Shown in pieces: positions 26,916 to 35,184 of a stretch of DNA of 64,000 nucleotides. Under the pieces are notes generated by a model that did not search any database, had not been told where the DNA came from, and saw only the letters and a program-made list of their open reading frames with translations. The translations under genes and the position numbers were made by a program. Position 1 is the stretch's first letter, and each line of letters starts with the position of its first letter. This stretch comes from Nocardia grenadensis NBRC 108939 (lineage in GTDB: Bacteria > Actinomycetota > Actinomycetes > Mycobacteriales > Mycobacteriaceae): NCBI RefSeq assembly GCF_001613445.1, contig NZ_BDCJ01000018.1, forward strand, positions 186,001 through 250,000, in the 5' to 3' direction.

Positions 26916-26939
26916 GTTTCACGGTAACGTCCCGGGACT

Positions 26940-27788
26940 GTGAGCGGAACACCACACCCCCTGCAGAACCGGATCGCGGTGGTCACCGGTGCCAGCCGTG
27001 GGATCGGTAAAGGCATCGCCCTGGAACTGGGCGCCGCCGGCGCGACCGTCTACGTGACCGGGCGCTCGGACCGGCCGGGCAAACTCCCGGGCACCGTGGG
27101 CGAAACGGCCGCGCGGATCGACGAACTCGGCGGCACCGGCGTACCGGTGGTGTGCGATCACCGCGACGACAACGCGACCGCCGCCCTCTTCGAGCGGATC
27201 GGCAACGATCACGACCGGCTCGACATCCTGGTGAACAATGTCTACAACTCCCCCGCCGCCGCCCGCTGGCTCGGCCGAAAATTCTGGGAGGTACCGCCCG
27301 CGGCGTGGGACGAAACCTTCGAGGTGGGTGTCCGCTCGCACTACGCGGCCGCCGTCTACGCCGCGCCGCTGCTGCTGAAGGGCGACGGCTTGATCGTCAA
27401 TGTCTCCTCGCCGGGTTCGCAGCGGTATATGCACAACGCGGTGTACGGGGTCGCCAAAACCGCCCTCGACCGGATGACCGCCGATTTCGCGCGCGATCTC
27501 GCCGGTACCCGGGTGACCGCGGTCTCGATCTGGCCGGGCATCGTCGATACCGAACTACTCCAGATGGTGCCCGCCGACGCGGACGGCAACCGGGTGGTAA
27601 CACTGCCCGGAGAGGGCAGTGTCGACCTGAACCAGGCGGAGAGCCCACGGTTCGCGGGCCGTGCGGTGGTGGCCCTCGCCACCGACCCCGAACGCGGGAA
27701 ACGGTCCGGGCAGGCCTGGAAGGTCGCCGATCTGGCCGGCGACTACGGGTTCACCGATGTGGACGGGAGAGTCCCGCGTCACGACTGA
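26940..27788 (+). CDS. Short-chain dehydrogenase/reductase (DHRS1-like)
   Basis: 282 residues, GTG. Rossmann motif TGASRGIG (16-23), NN of ILVNNVYN about residue 99, Ser156/157 in NVSSPGS and the catalytic pair Tyr169-x3-Lys173 (YGVAKTALD). The C-terminus reads SGQAWKVADLAGDYGFTDVDG, as in the DHRS1-type classical SDRs. Oxidises or reduces a hydroxyl/keto group with NAD(P)H; the substrate is unknown. Its divergence from an epoxide hydrolase-like gene and the KstR-like box suggest lipid or steroid catabolism (inference). Converges on secG with an eight-base gap. Confidence 0.87.
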   Translation: MSGTPHPLQNRIAVVTGASRGIGKGIALELGAAGATVYVTGRSDRPGKLPGTVGETAARIDELGGTGVPVVCDHRDDNATAALFERIGNDHDRLDILVNNVYNSPAAARWLGRKFWEVPPAAWDETFEVGVRSHYAAAVYAAPLLLKGDGLIVNVSSPGSQRYMHNAVYGVAKTALDRMTADFARDLAGTRVTAVSIWPGIVDTELLQMVPADADGNRVVTLPGEGSVDLNQAESPRFAGRAVVALATDPERGKRSGQAWKVADLAGDYGFTDVDGRVPRHD

Positions 27789-27796
27789 CCGGCAGG

Positions 27797-28030
27797 TCAG
27801 GCGAATTTGATCTCCAGCCCGATCCCCAGGATCGCGATGAACCAGATCATGCCGGTGAAGATGGTGATGCGGTTGAGGTTCTTCTCGGCGACGGTCGACC
27901 CGGACAGACTCGACTGCATCCCACCACCGAACAGGCTGGACAGACCTCCGCCCTTGGCCCGGTGCAGCAGCACCAGCAGCACCAGCAGCAGGCTGGTGAC
28001 GATCAGGAGGATATCCAGGAACATCCGCAT
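27797..28030 (-). CDS. secG: Preprotein translocase subunit SecG
   Basis: 77 residues from ATG at 28028-28030. Two membrane helices, LDILLIVTSLLLVLLVLLHR and RITIFTGMIWFIAILGIG, flank the conserved glycine-rich loop KGGGLSSLFGGG. SecG is the accessory subunit of the SecYEG channel. In mycobacteria it follows tpiA directly; here about 6.4 kb of other genes separate the two. Confidence 0.93.
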   Translation of the reverse strand: MRMFLDILLIVTSLLLVLLVLLHRAKGGGLSSLFGGGMQSSLSGSTVAEKNLNRITIFTGMIWFIAILGIGLEIKFA

Positions 28031-28207
28031 GCCGGACAGTCTAGAGGGTGCGCCGCGGCGAATCCCATTCGCCGTCCGAGCACGGCAGCAGCGACAGCTG
28101 GGCGGGAAAGCGCACGGGCGAAGAACTCGGTGGCGCCCGAGCAGCGCACGCCGGGGCGGGCGGTGGTGCACACCGAGCGCACGGCCGGGGCGAACGCGGA
28201 GGTACGC

Positions 28208-29818
28208 CTATGGTCGCGGTTCCACCGATACCAGGTGAGTAAGCCTCTCGTCGTGCGCGAATTCCGATACCGCCCGCTCACGCATCAGGTCCTGGGCCGT
28301 CAGCCGCACCTTGTGCTGCTGCATGTGCTCGGACCAGGAGCGCACCACGAACGCCTCCACATAGCGGTCCGTACTGCCCACATCGCGATAGATCCGCCAT
28401 TCCATCGCGCCCGTGCGCTGCCGTGACCGCCCCACGAAGCTCATGGCCGCCAGGAATTCCGGCACCTTGTCCGCCGGCACGTCGTAGTCCTTGAGCACCA
28501 GTACCGGACCGTCGTCGGGGTCCGGTTCCACCACCAGCTGTGGTTCCGGCCAGTACGCGTGCGGCGTCAGATCGAAACCGGGTACGAACTGCCGCAGCGG
28601 CAGCCAGATCGTGCTGAGCGCGCACCCGCCGAGTAGTACTGCCGCCGCCAGCAGCGCGGTGACCGCACCGTAGGCCCCGGCGACCAGGCCCCACACCACC
28701 GAGCCGATCGCCTGCCCGGCCATGAACACCAGCAGGTACACCGACAGTCCCCGGGCCCGGACCCAGCCGGGCAGCAGCAACTGCATGGTCGCGTTCATGG
28801 TGGACAGGGTCAGCAGCCAGGACGCGCCCGCGAAGACGAGCAGGAGCAGCACCAGCGCCTCCACCCGCAGCAGCGCGGTACCGCAGCAGGCGATCCCGAA
28901 CACCACCGCGGCGACCGCGACCTGCTGGGTCGGGGTCAGCAGGGCCCGCACCCGGGCCAGACCCAGCGCGCCGAGGACCGCGCCCACGCCGAGCGCGCCC
29001 AGCATGAGGCCGTAGCCGGAGGAACCGAGACCGAGCTGGTTGCGCGCGATCACCGGTAGCAGTGACCACAGCGCGCTGGCGGGCGCGACGAACAGGGCGG
29101 TGCGCAGCAGGACGCGCCGAATCGCGGGCGCGGATTTGATGAAGCGCGTGCCCGCTTGCAGGGCCGCCAGCGGTCGTTCGCTGGGCAGGTCCTTGGTGGT
29201 CACCCGCGGCCGGCGCCAGAACAGCAGTGCCGCGACGATCGCGGCGAACGATACGGCGTTGAGCGCGAACACCAGGGCCGGACCCGACAGGGCGACCAGG
29301 ACACCGGCGATGGCCGGTCCCACGGCCCGGCCGATGTTCATGTTCATACTGCCGAGCGCGGCGGCCGAGGGGATCTGGTCCCGCGGCACCAGTTCGGGCT
29401 GAATCGCCTGCCAGGCGGGGCCCACCACCGCCTGGCCGCAGCCGAGCAGGAACAGCAGGGTGAGCAGGACCGAGGGCGTGGTGTGCCCGGCGGCGGTGGA
29501 CACCGCCAGCGTGATCGCCAGGACCGCCATGGTGGATTGCGCGCCCAGCAGCAGGCGGCGGCGATCCAGCAGATCGGCCAGTACCCCGGACGGGATGGCC
29601 AGGATCATCACCGGCAGCGTCGTCGCGGTCTGCACGAAGGAGACCAGCGCGGCGGCATTGGGTTCGTCGACCAGTACCCACTGCGCCCCGACCATCTGCA
29701 TCCAGGTGCCGAGATTGGACACCAGCTGCGCGATCCACAGCGCCCGATAGACCCGCGACCGCAATGGCGCCCAAGTGGAAACTGGTTTCGCTGCGGCGGT
29801 AGTCACTCGGGTCAGCAT
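28208..29818 (-). CDS. MFS transporter (EntS/MFS_3-like) with C-terminal ABM-like domain
   Basis: 536 residues from ATG 29816-29818; an in-frame upstream start at 29875 would add a basic leader. Residues about 20-415 contain twelve hydrophobic helices, with the MFS loop PSGVLADLLDRRRLL between helices 2 and 3 and MNIGRAVGPAIAGVL in helix 5, as in bacterial DUF894/EntS exporters. The last 110 residues (VLVLKDYDVPADKVPEFLAAM ... AMEWRIYRDVGSTDRYVEAF ... WSEHMQQHKVRLTAQD) form a ferredoxin-like, antibiotic-monooxygenase-type domain. This C-terminal fusion recurs in this transporter branch. Substrate unknown. Confidence 0.85.
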   Translation of the reverse strand: MLTRVTTAAAKPVSTWAPLRSRVYRALWIAQLVSNLGTWMQMVGAQWVLVDEPNAAALVSFVQTATTLPVMILAIPSGVLADLLDRRRLLLGAQSTMAVLAITLAVSTAAGHTTPSVLLTLLFLLGCGQAVVGPAWQAIQPELVPRDQIPSAAALGSMNMNIGRAVGPAIAGVLVALSGPALVFALNAVSFAAIVAALLFWRRPRVTTKDLPSERPLAALQAGTRFIKSAPAIRRVLLRTALFVAPASALWSLLPVIARNQLGLGSSGYGLMLGALGVGAVLGALGLARVRALLTPTQQVAVAAVVFGIACCGTALLRVEALVLLLLVFAGASWLLTLSTMNATMQLLLPGWVRARGLSVYLLVFMAGQAIGSVVWGLVAGAYGAVTALLAAAVLLGGCALSTIWLPLRQFVPGFDLTPHAYWPEPQLVVEPDPDDGPVLVLKDYDVPADKVPEFLAAMSFVGRSRQRTGAMEWRIYRDVGSTDRYVEAFVVRSWSEHMQQHKVRLTAQDLMRERAVSEFAHDERLTHLVSVEPRP

Positions 29819-29939
29819 AGCGTCGCGCTCTGACCGGCCCGCCGGACGAAGGGACCCGCACCCGCGTCCCGGCACAGCACGCTCCCGGCCCGCGCCGGAA
29901 CCCGGGCCCCGCGCGACCGTGTTCCGGCGCCGCGCGGGC

Positions 29940-31289
29940 TCATGCGGTGAGCCGGTCGTCCTCGCTGATGAGCCAGGTGGCGATCACACTCACCACCGCG
30001 GTCGACACCAGATAACCGCAGGCCAGCCATGGTGTGGAACCGCCCGCCGCGATCAGCGCCGTGACGATCATCGGAGTCAGGCCCGAGGCGTATATCCCGG
30101 AGAACTGGTAGACGAAGGACAGCCCGGTGTACCGCACCTGGGCCGGGTACAGCCCCGCGTACAAGGTGCCCTGGGCACCGTAGAACAGTGCGTGCGCCAC
30201 ACCGAACACCACGATGATCGCGACGGTGAAGATGACGATATTACCGATCTCGAAAAGCGCGAACACCGGATACACCAGCACCCCGTAGGCGGCGATACCG
30301 GCGATGTAGACCCGGCGCGGCCCGAAGCGGTCGGCGAGCAGACCGGACACCGGGATGAGCGTCGCCATCACCACCGCGGCGGCGGTGACCGCCACCAGCA
30401 CCGGCACCTGCTCGAAGCCGAGATGCCCGGTCGCGAACGTGATCGCGAAAACACCCCAGGTATTGAACGCCGCGCCCTCACCCCAGCGCGACAGCAATCC
30501 GAGCACGGTGTTGCGCCGGGAGCGGACATTGCGGAAGAGCTCGACCACAGGCACTTTCGAGATCCGGTTGAGCCGGTCGACCTCCCGGAAAGCGGGTGTC
30601 TCGTCGATTTTCAGACGCACCACCAGTCCGATCAGCACCAGCACCAGGCTGGCGCCGAACGCGATCCGCCAGCCGTAGCCCAGGAACGCCGTTTCGCTCA
30701 GCGTGGTCCGCAGCACCGCGAACACACCGGTCCCCAGGGCGAGTCCGAGTGCCAGCCCGACCTGCGGATAGCTGCCGAACAGGCCGACTTTCCGGCGCGG
30801 GCTGTGCTCGACGGCGAGCAGCACCGCGCCGGCCCACTCACCGCCCAGCGCGAAACCCTGCAGCATCCGCAGCAGCAGGAGCAGGATCGGGGCCGCCACG
30901 CCGATCGCGGCGGCGGTGGGCAGTACCCCCATCAGTGCGGTGGACCCGCCCATGATCGCCATGGTCAGGGCCAGGGTCTTCTTTCGTCCGATCCGATCGC
31001 CGATATGGCCGAATACGAGTCCGCCGACCGGCCGCATCACGAAACCGACGGCGAAGGTCGCGAACGACAGCATGGTTCCGACGAAGGCACTGTTGTTCGG
31101 GAAGAAGAGTTTGTCGAAGACGAGACCCGCCGCGGTGGCGTAGAGGAAGAAGTCGTACCACTCGACGGTGGTGCCGATCAGGCTCGCCACCACCGCCTTC
31201 CTGGTGTCCGCGGCTCCGAGCTCCACCACGGGCGGCGCGGCGCGATCGTCCGGGCGGGCGCCGGCCGGCCCCGTTTCCAGTAAGGACAT
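29940..31289 (-). CDS. MFS transporter, metabolite:H+ symporter (MHS/ProP-like) family
   Basis: 449 residues from ATG 31287-31289 with AAGGGAA upstream. Diagnostic elements are SLIGTTVEWYDFFLYATAAGLVF in helix 1, RPVGGLVFGHIGDRIGRKKTL in loop 2-3 and LQGFALGGEWAGAVL in helix 4. Members carry osmolytes, citrate, dicarboxylates or aromatic acids with protons. An N-terminal, Pro/Ala-rich cytoplasmic leader of about 27 residues is present. Divergent from the META lipoprotein. Confidence 0.88.
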   Translation of the reverse strand: MSLLETGPAGARPDDRAAPPVVELGAADTRKAVVASLIGTTVEWYDFFLYATAAGLVFDKLFFPNNSAFVGTMLSFATFAVGFVMRPVGGLVFGHIGDRIGRKKTLALTMAIMGGSTALMGVLPTAAAIGVAAPILLLLLRMLQGFALGGEWAGAVLLAVEHSPRRKVGLFGSYPQVGLALGLALGTGVFAVLRTTLSETAFLGYGWRIAFGASLVLVLIGLVVRLKIDETPAFREVDRLNRISKVPVVELFRNVRSRRNTVLGLLSRWGEGAAFNTWGVFAITFATGHLGFEQVPVLVAVTAAAVVMATLIPVSGLLADRFGPRRVYIAGIAAYGVLVYPVFALFEIGNIVIFTVAIIVVFGVAHALFYGAQGTLYAGLYPAQVRYTGLSFVYQFSGIYASGLTPMIVTALIAAGGSTPWLACGYLVSTAVVSVIATWLISEDDRLTA

Positions 31290-31434
31290 CGTGTTCCCTT
31301 CGCTCCCGCGTCGATCGCCGAGCGAGGATACGAAGACAACGGCACAGGTAGGAACCGTTGGAATCAGCAAGATTCGAGCACCGGGCGAGTTTCGGCGCCC
31401 GGGACCCGGCCGCGCGCCGGGTAGCATCGCAGTC

Positions 31435-32229
31435 ATGCCGGGACCAGCGCTCCGAATCGGTGCCGCCCTGTCACTGCTGCTGCTCGCCGCGACAGCGTGC
31501 TCGCACAACGAGCCGGCGCCGACCCCACCCGAACCCACACCCATGGGCCACACCTATATCTCCACCGAGGTCACCGGCACACCCATTCCCGGCGGCGGCC
31601 CGCTCACCCTCACCTTCGCCGACGACCGGATCTCGGCGGCGGCCGGATGCAACACCCACAGCGGTGCGGTGGATCTCCGCGACCACGTCCTGCACGTCTC
31701 CGAACTCGCGAGCACGCTCGTCGGCTGCCCGGGCGACCGGGCCGGCTCCGACGCCTGGGTCGGGGACCTGCTGCGCGCGGACCCCAGCTGGCAGCTCGAC
31801 CGGGATCGGCTGACGCTGACCGGGAAGGGCACCACCGTCGTCCTCACCGACAAGAAGGTGCTGCAACCGGACCGCCCGATCCGCGGCACCGAATGGGTGG
31901 TGACCAGCCTGCTCACCCCCGACGCACAGATCAGCTCACAGATCGTCGATCAGATCCGGCCGGCACTCACCATCGCCGCCGACGATTCGCTCACCGGGTT
32001 CGCCGGCTGCAACCGGATGACCGGCCGGGCGGTGATGGTCGCAACACCGGCCGGAGCCGATATAACGTTCACGGCGGCCACCACCCGGATGATGTGCGGT
32101 TCGGAGATCATGGAAGTCGAACAGGCCGTTCTGACCGCACTGGACGGGACGGTACAGGCCACAGTGGATGCGGATACCCTCACACTGCGCAACCCCAACG
32201 GCCACGGGTTGATCCTGCGTACCCGATAG
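31435..32229 (+). CDS. Lipoprotein with two META (HslJ-like) domains
   Basis: 264 residues, ATG 31435. Signal peptide GAALSLLLLAATACS with a lipobox-type cysteine at about residue 22, then a Pro-rich spacer (PAPTPPEPTP). Two META repeats follow: the first around LTLTFADDRISAAAGCNTHSG and the second around PALTIAADDSLTGFAGCNRMTG; both carry the GCN motif and a partner cysteine (VGCPGD; MMCGSE), suggesting one disulphide per domain. META proteins are cell-envelope proteins linked to heat-stress or antibiotic tolerance in E. coli (HslJ); the role here is unknown. Confidence 0.85.
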   Translation: MPGPALRIGAALSLLLLAATACSHNEPAPTPPEPTPMGHTYISTEVTGTPIPGGGPLTLTFADDRISAAAGCNTHSGAVDLRDHVLHVSELASTLVGCPGDRAGSDAWVGDLLRADPSWQLDRDRLTLTGKGTTVVLTDKKVLQPDRPIRGTEWVVTSLLTPDAQISSQIVDQIRPALTIAADDSLTGFAGCNRMTGRAVMVATPAGADITFTAATTRMMCGSEIMEVEQAVLTALDGTVQATVDADTLTLRNPNGHGLILRTR

Positions 32230-32287
32230 TGTGACGTTGCCGCCGACGGAGTCCGGCGGGGCTCGTCCGGGGCTCCGACGATATCCG

Positions 32288-32833
32288 TCATCCGTCGTCG
32301 CCGCCCGCCTCCTCCGGAGCGATACCCAGGTTTTCGACCGAGAGACGTATCGGCGCGGCCCCGGTCGGGTTCATCAGTACTTCGGCTCCGGACGGGACAA
32401 CGTCCGCGAGCGCCTGCCCGTGGACCGGAAACCACAGGTCCACATCGACATCATTCTTCTGAAGTTCGGCCGTGACCACGACGACGCACGGGATCCCGTC
32501 CGGCGCCGCGCCCAGCAGCGGCCGGCCCGATCTGTCACAGCCGATCTCCACCACCGAGTCCCGGAGCATCCGGATGAGGTCCGCACCGAGCCGACCACCG
32601 ACCGCGACCCGGCGCAGGACGGCGTCGAGGGGGTCGGTCGGTACCTCGGGTCCGCTCGGGCAGTAACGCGGATTGGGCCGAAACGGGCCGGCACTACCGT
32701 CCGCGCGTAACTCCCAGCCGCCCACCACGGCCTCCACCGGCGGCGCTCCGGCACTATCCTGGCCGCCCCAGCCGGGATCGATCAGAACGAACCAGTTGTC
32801 GTTGCGAACAGCTTCGGACGGTGGCTCAACCAC
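32288..32833 (-). CDS. Type VII secretion system-associated protein
   Basis: 181 residues, start taken as GTG 32831-32833 (VVEPPSEAVRNDNW). The frame stays open upstream, but that part overlaps the opposite-strand gene and looks like a shadow. Recognisable pattern: FVLIDPGWGG ... PVEAVVGGWELRADG ... FRPNPRYCPSGPEVPTDPLD ... GRPLLGAAPDGIPCVVV ... VLMNPTGAAPIRLSV. This matches the actinobacterial family annotated as type VII secretion system-associated protein, small cytoplasmic proteins encoded near WXG100/ESX substrates. No core ESX gene lies in this window. The neighbour on the other strand has a putative His/Cys protease-like domain. Confidence 0.75.
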   Translation of the reverse strand: MVEPPSEAVRNDNWFVLIDPGWGGQDSAGAPPVEAVVGGWELRADGSAGPFRPNPRYCPSGPEVPTDPLDAVLRRVAVGGRLGADLIRMLRDSVVEIGCDRSGRPLLGAAPDGIPCVVVVTAELQKNDVDVDLWFPVHGQALADVVPSGAEVLMNPTGAAPIRLSVENLGIAPEEAGGDDG

Positions 32834-32875
32834 GAGTATCCGTTCTCGAATCCTTCTGTTCGACCGTATTTTTCC

Positions 32876-34006
32876 ATGCGGACGATGTTGCAGCCAACTG
32901 AACGAATGCTGTTTCGTATCACCGTGACTCGGGATCTCCCTCTCCGCGCCGGTCACCTGGATCCGCATACTCGACGGATGAAAGGGCTGGCGTCGGAGCC
33001 GATCTCCGGTTCCAGGTTGGCTGTGTCGATGCGCGAGGCGACCGAGCTCCTTGCACGAACGGCACGGAACGAAGGCCGGAACCTCCACGAGGTGTTGACC
33101 GCGTACAGCGGTACCGTCCGCAATTCCGCGGGGCAAGTTTCCAATGCCGACAGTGCGGGTGCGGACCTTGCGCAAGTCGTCGCGGGTACCGGCCCCCGGG
33201 GGCCGTGGCTCATCGGCTGGGACGGCAGCTACCGGCATTTCACCTTTGAATCCCGTCATGTCCGCAGCGTGCCGCTGCTGGATCATGAGGGAAGAATAAT
33301 CGGAGTTTCCTTCCCGACTCATCACACAGGTGACAACGCGGATCGGAAGGCCTATCGGACGTGGTCGCGAATGCCGAACCGACTGAGCGATACCGAGATC
33401 GTTCCCGAAATCCGCATCGACCGGGCCGGGCGCCGGGAACCCAGATGGAAGGATCGGGGACCCGCCCAACTTGCGCCCTGGGCAGTGGACGCGCACGACG
33501 GGGTGCTTTACGTGCACGCCCACGCAGGCCGGCGCGGTTTCGAGATAGACTCCAATGTCGGCACCGACGACGACCCGGACTGGCGGACCCTCCTCGCACC
33601 GAGGCGTTTCTTCGGACATATCCTCGCGGCGAATCGGCATTTCCAGGTGGCTTCCAGGGCAGCACCACGCCGACCGCTGGTGATGCTGTGCTGCCACGCC
33701 GGAAACCCTGAGTACGGGCACGCGCTGCACGCCACGGAGGTCCTGCACAGTGAAGGCCTACGCCACGACGTCTACGCGACGGTCGCCCAGAACTGGATCG
33801 GGTGGGATAAAGAAAACGGAACCGCGGGAGTCATAGTGGAGGTGCCGGCGGGCATCTCTCCGAGCGACGCGGTGGTCGCCATCCGGGCGCCGGACGAGGC
33901 CGCACCGCCTGTCGGCACCGGCCAGGGGGCACCCCTGGCCGCAACCATTCCCCCGCCTGCGGAACGACGCGGCGGCGCGGATGCGCTCCCATCGACGGAC
34001 AAATGA
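32876..34006 (+). CDS. Uncharacterised protein with putative His/Cys (lonely-Cys/caspase-like) domain
   Basis: Up to 376 residues; ATG 32876 lacks a good ribosome-binding site, and internal starts near 32980 are possible, so the true N-terminus is open. The C-terminal half resembles the domain repeated in giant actinobacterial 'lonely Cys' proteins: GVLYVHAHAGRRGFEI (His214/His216), then FFGHILAANRHF, then PLVMLCCHAGNPEYGHAL (Cys272/Cys273), then RHDVYATVAQNWIGW. This His ... Cys spacing is also that of caspase-type peptidases. The N-terminal part has ELLARTARNEGRNLHEV and WDGSYRHFTFESRHV. It may be a small effector or the surviving end of a larger T7SS substrate. G+C looks lower than in the neighbours. 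Function is inference. Confidence 0.6.
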   Translation: MRTMLQPTERMLFRITVTRDLPLRAGHLDPHTRRMKGLASEPISGSRLAVSMREATELLARTARNEGRNLHEVLTAYSGTVRNSAGQVSNADSAGADLAQVVAGTGPRGPWLIGWDGSYRHFTFESRHVRSVPLLDHEGRIIGVSFPTHHTGDNADRKAYRTWSRMPNRLSDTEIVPEIRIDRAGRREPRWKDRGPAQLAPWAVDAHDGVLYVHAHAGRRGFEIDSNVGTDDDPDWRTLLAPRRFFGHILAANRHFQVASRAAPRRPLVMLCCHAGNPEYGHALHATEVLHSEGLRHDVYATVAQNWIGWDKENGTAGVIVEVPAGISPSDAVVAIRAPDEAAPPVGTGQGAPLAATIPPPAERRGGADALPSTDK

Positions 34007-34398
34007 TCGGGACGGAGAAGTGATTCGTCGCGCATCGCCACGTCGATGCGGCTCGATCAAGGGCAAGCCGCGGTCGTCGGCAGGGTGGTGGATTCACTGA
34101 GCGGTGGCCACCGTATGGCGGCTGGGCTGCCGCGCCTTTTCCGACCGGAGCGAGAGCAGTGTTCCCGCCACCGCGAACACGGCCACAACGGCTCCGGGGT
34201 CGCCGCGGCATTTCCAGGTAGTCGATGAAGTCGTCGCACCCACTCCTGACGTTTCCGCTGCGGCGTCGTGTACCGCCGTTACGCCGCCGACAACCGTCCG
34301 CGTGATCGGATGCGGCCCAGGCCCGCGGTAGCCCACGGTACGTGAACGACGAGGCCCGCCGGTGGAGAACCGGCGGGCCTCATCGGGTTATCGATCGG
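34007..34398. other. Intergenic region with terminator and possible transporter remnant
   Basis: 392 bases. The right end carries the tpiA terminator (34351-34381). On the minus strand about 34206-34094 a frame reads GDPGAVVAVFAVAGTLLSLR, then SEKARQPSR, to a stop; it looks like the last helix and tail of an MFS-type transporter without the rest of the gene. No RNA gene recognised. Confidence 0.35.
34351..34381 (-). terminator. Terminator of the gap-pgk-tpiA operon
   Basis: GAGGCCCGCCGGT and its exact reverse complement form a 13-base stem with a five-base loop, 17 bases after the tpiA stop. Very stable, no T-run. Confidence 0.8.
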
Positions 34399-35184
34399 TC
34401 AGGGCAGCGGGCCGCCCGCCGCGATGGCGGACAGGGTGGCGAATTCGTCGCCCTTGAGCGACGCCCCACCTACCAGGGCCCCGTCGATATCGGTCTGCTT
34501 GGTCAGCTCGCCGACATTCTTGGCATTCACCGAACCGCCGTAGAGCACCCGGACGGTCTCGGCGATCTGCTCGCCGGCCAGCTGCACCAGTTCGCCGCGG
34601 ATCGCACCGCAGACCTCCTGCGCGTCGGCGGGGGTCGCGACCTTGCCGGTACCGATCGCCCATACGGGTTCGTAGGCGATCACCACCTTCGCGATCTCCT
34701 CGGCCGACAGACCCTTCAGCGAACCCCGCAACTGTTCGAGGTTGTACTCGACATGGGTGCCCGCATCGCGCACGTTCAGGCCCTCACCGATGCAGACGAT
34801 CGGCGTGATGCCGTGCTTCAGCGCCTGCTTGGCCTTCGCCAGCACCGTGGCGTCGTCCTCGTTGTGGTACTGACGGCGCTCGGAATGCCCGACCACCGCG
34901 AACGCGCAGCCGAGTTTCGCCAGCATCGCCGCGCCGATCTCGCCGGTGTAGGCGCCCGATTCGTGCACCGACACATCCTGCGCACCGTAGGTGATACGCA
35001 GTTTGTCGCCTTCGACCAGCGTCTGCACGCTACGGATATCGACGAACGGCGGAATCACCGTCACATCGACCTTGTCGAAGTACTTGTCGGGCAGCGCGAA
35101 CGCGATCTTCTGCACCAGGGCGATGGCCTCGAGGTGATTGAGGTTCATCTTCCAGTTGCCCGCGATCAGCGGTTTCCGGGCCAT
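34399..35184 (-). CDS. tpiA: Triosephosphate isomerase
   Basis: 261 residues, ATG. Interconverts dihydroxyacetone phosphate and glyceraldehyde-3-phosphate. RKPLIAGNWKMNLNH gives the catalytic Lys, VVGHSERR the electrophile His, VIAYEPVWAIGTGK the catalytic Glu with the mobile loop, and YGGSVNAKN and GALVGGASL the phosphate sites. The start follows the pgk stop directly (TAGATG), so translation is coupled. Last gene of gap-pgk-tpiA, followed by a strong hairpin. Confidence 0.97.
   Translation of the reverse strand: MARKPLIAGNWKMNLNHLEAIALVQKIAFALPDKYFDKVDVTVIPPFVDIRSVQTLVEGDKLRITYGAQDVSVHESGAYTGEIGAAMLAKLGCAFAVVGHSERRQYHNEDDATVLAKAKQALKHGITPIVCIGEGLNVRDAGTHVEYNLEQLRGSLKGLSAEEIAKVVIAYEPVWAIGTGKVATPADAQEVCGAIRGELVQLAGEQIAETVRVLYGGSVNAKNVGELTKQTDIDGALVGGASLKGDEFATLSAIAAGGPLP

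Noticed and set aside
28031..28207. tRNA gene between secG and the MFS gene
   Set aside because: No cloverleaf or CCA-adjacent acceptor pairing was visible on either strand.
32834..33748. Upstream extension of the T7SS-associated protein on the minus strand
   Set aside because: It lies opposite the His/Cys-domain gene, whose motifs are clear; the extension has no recognisable domain.
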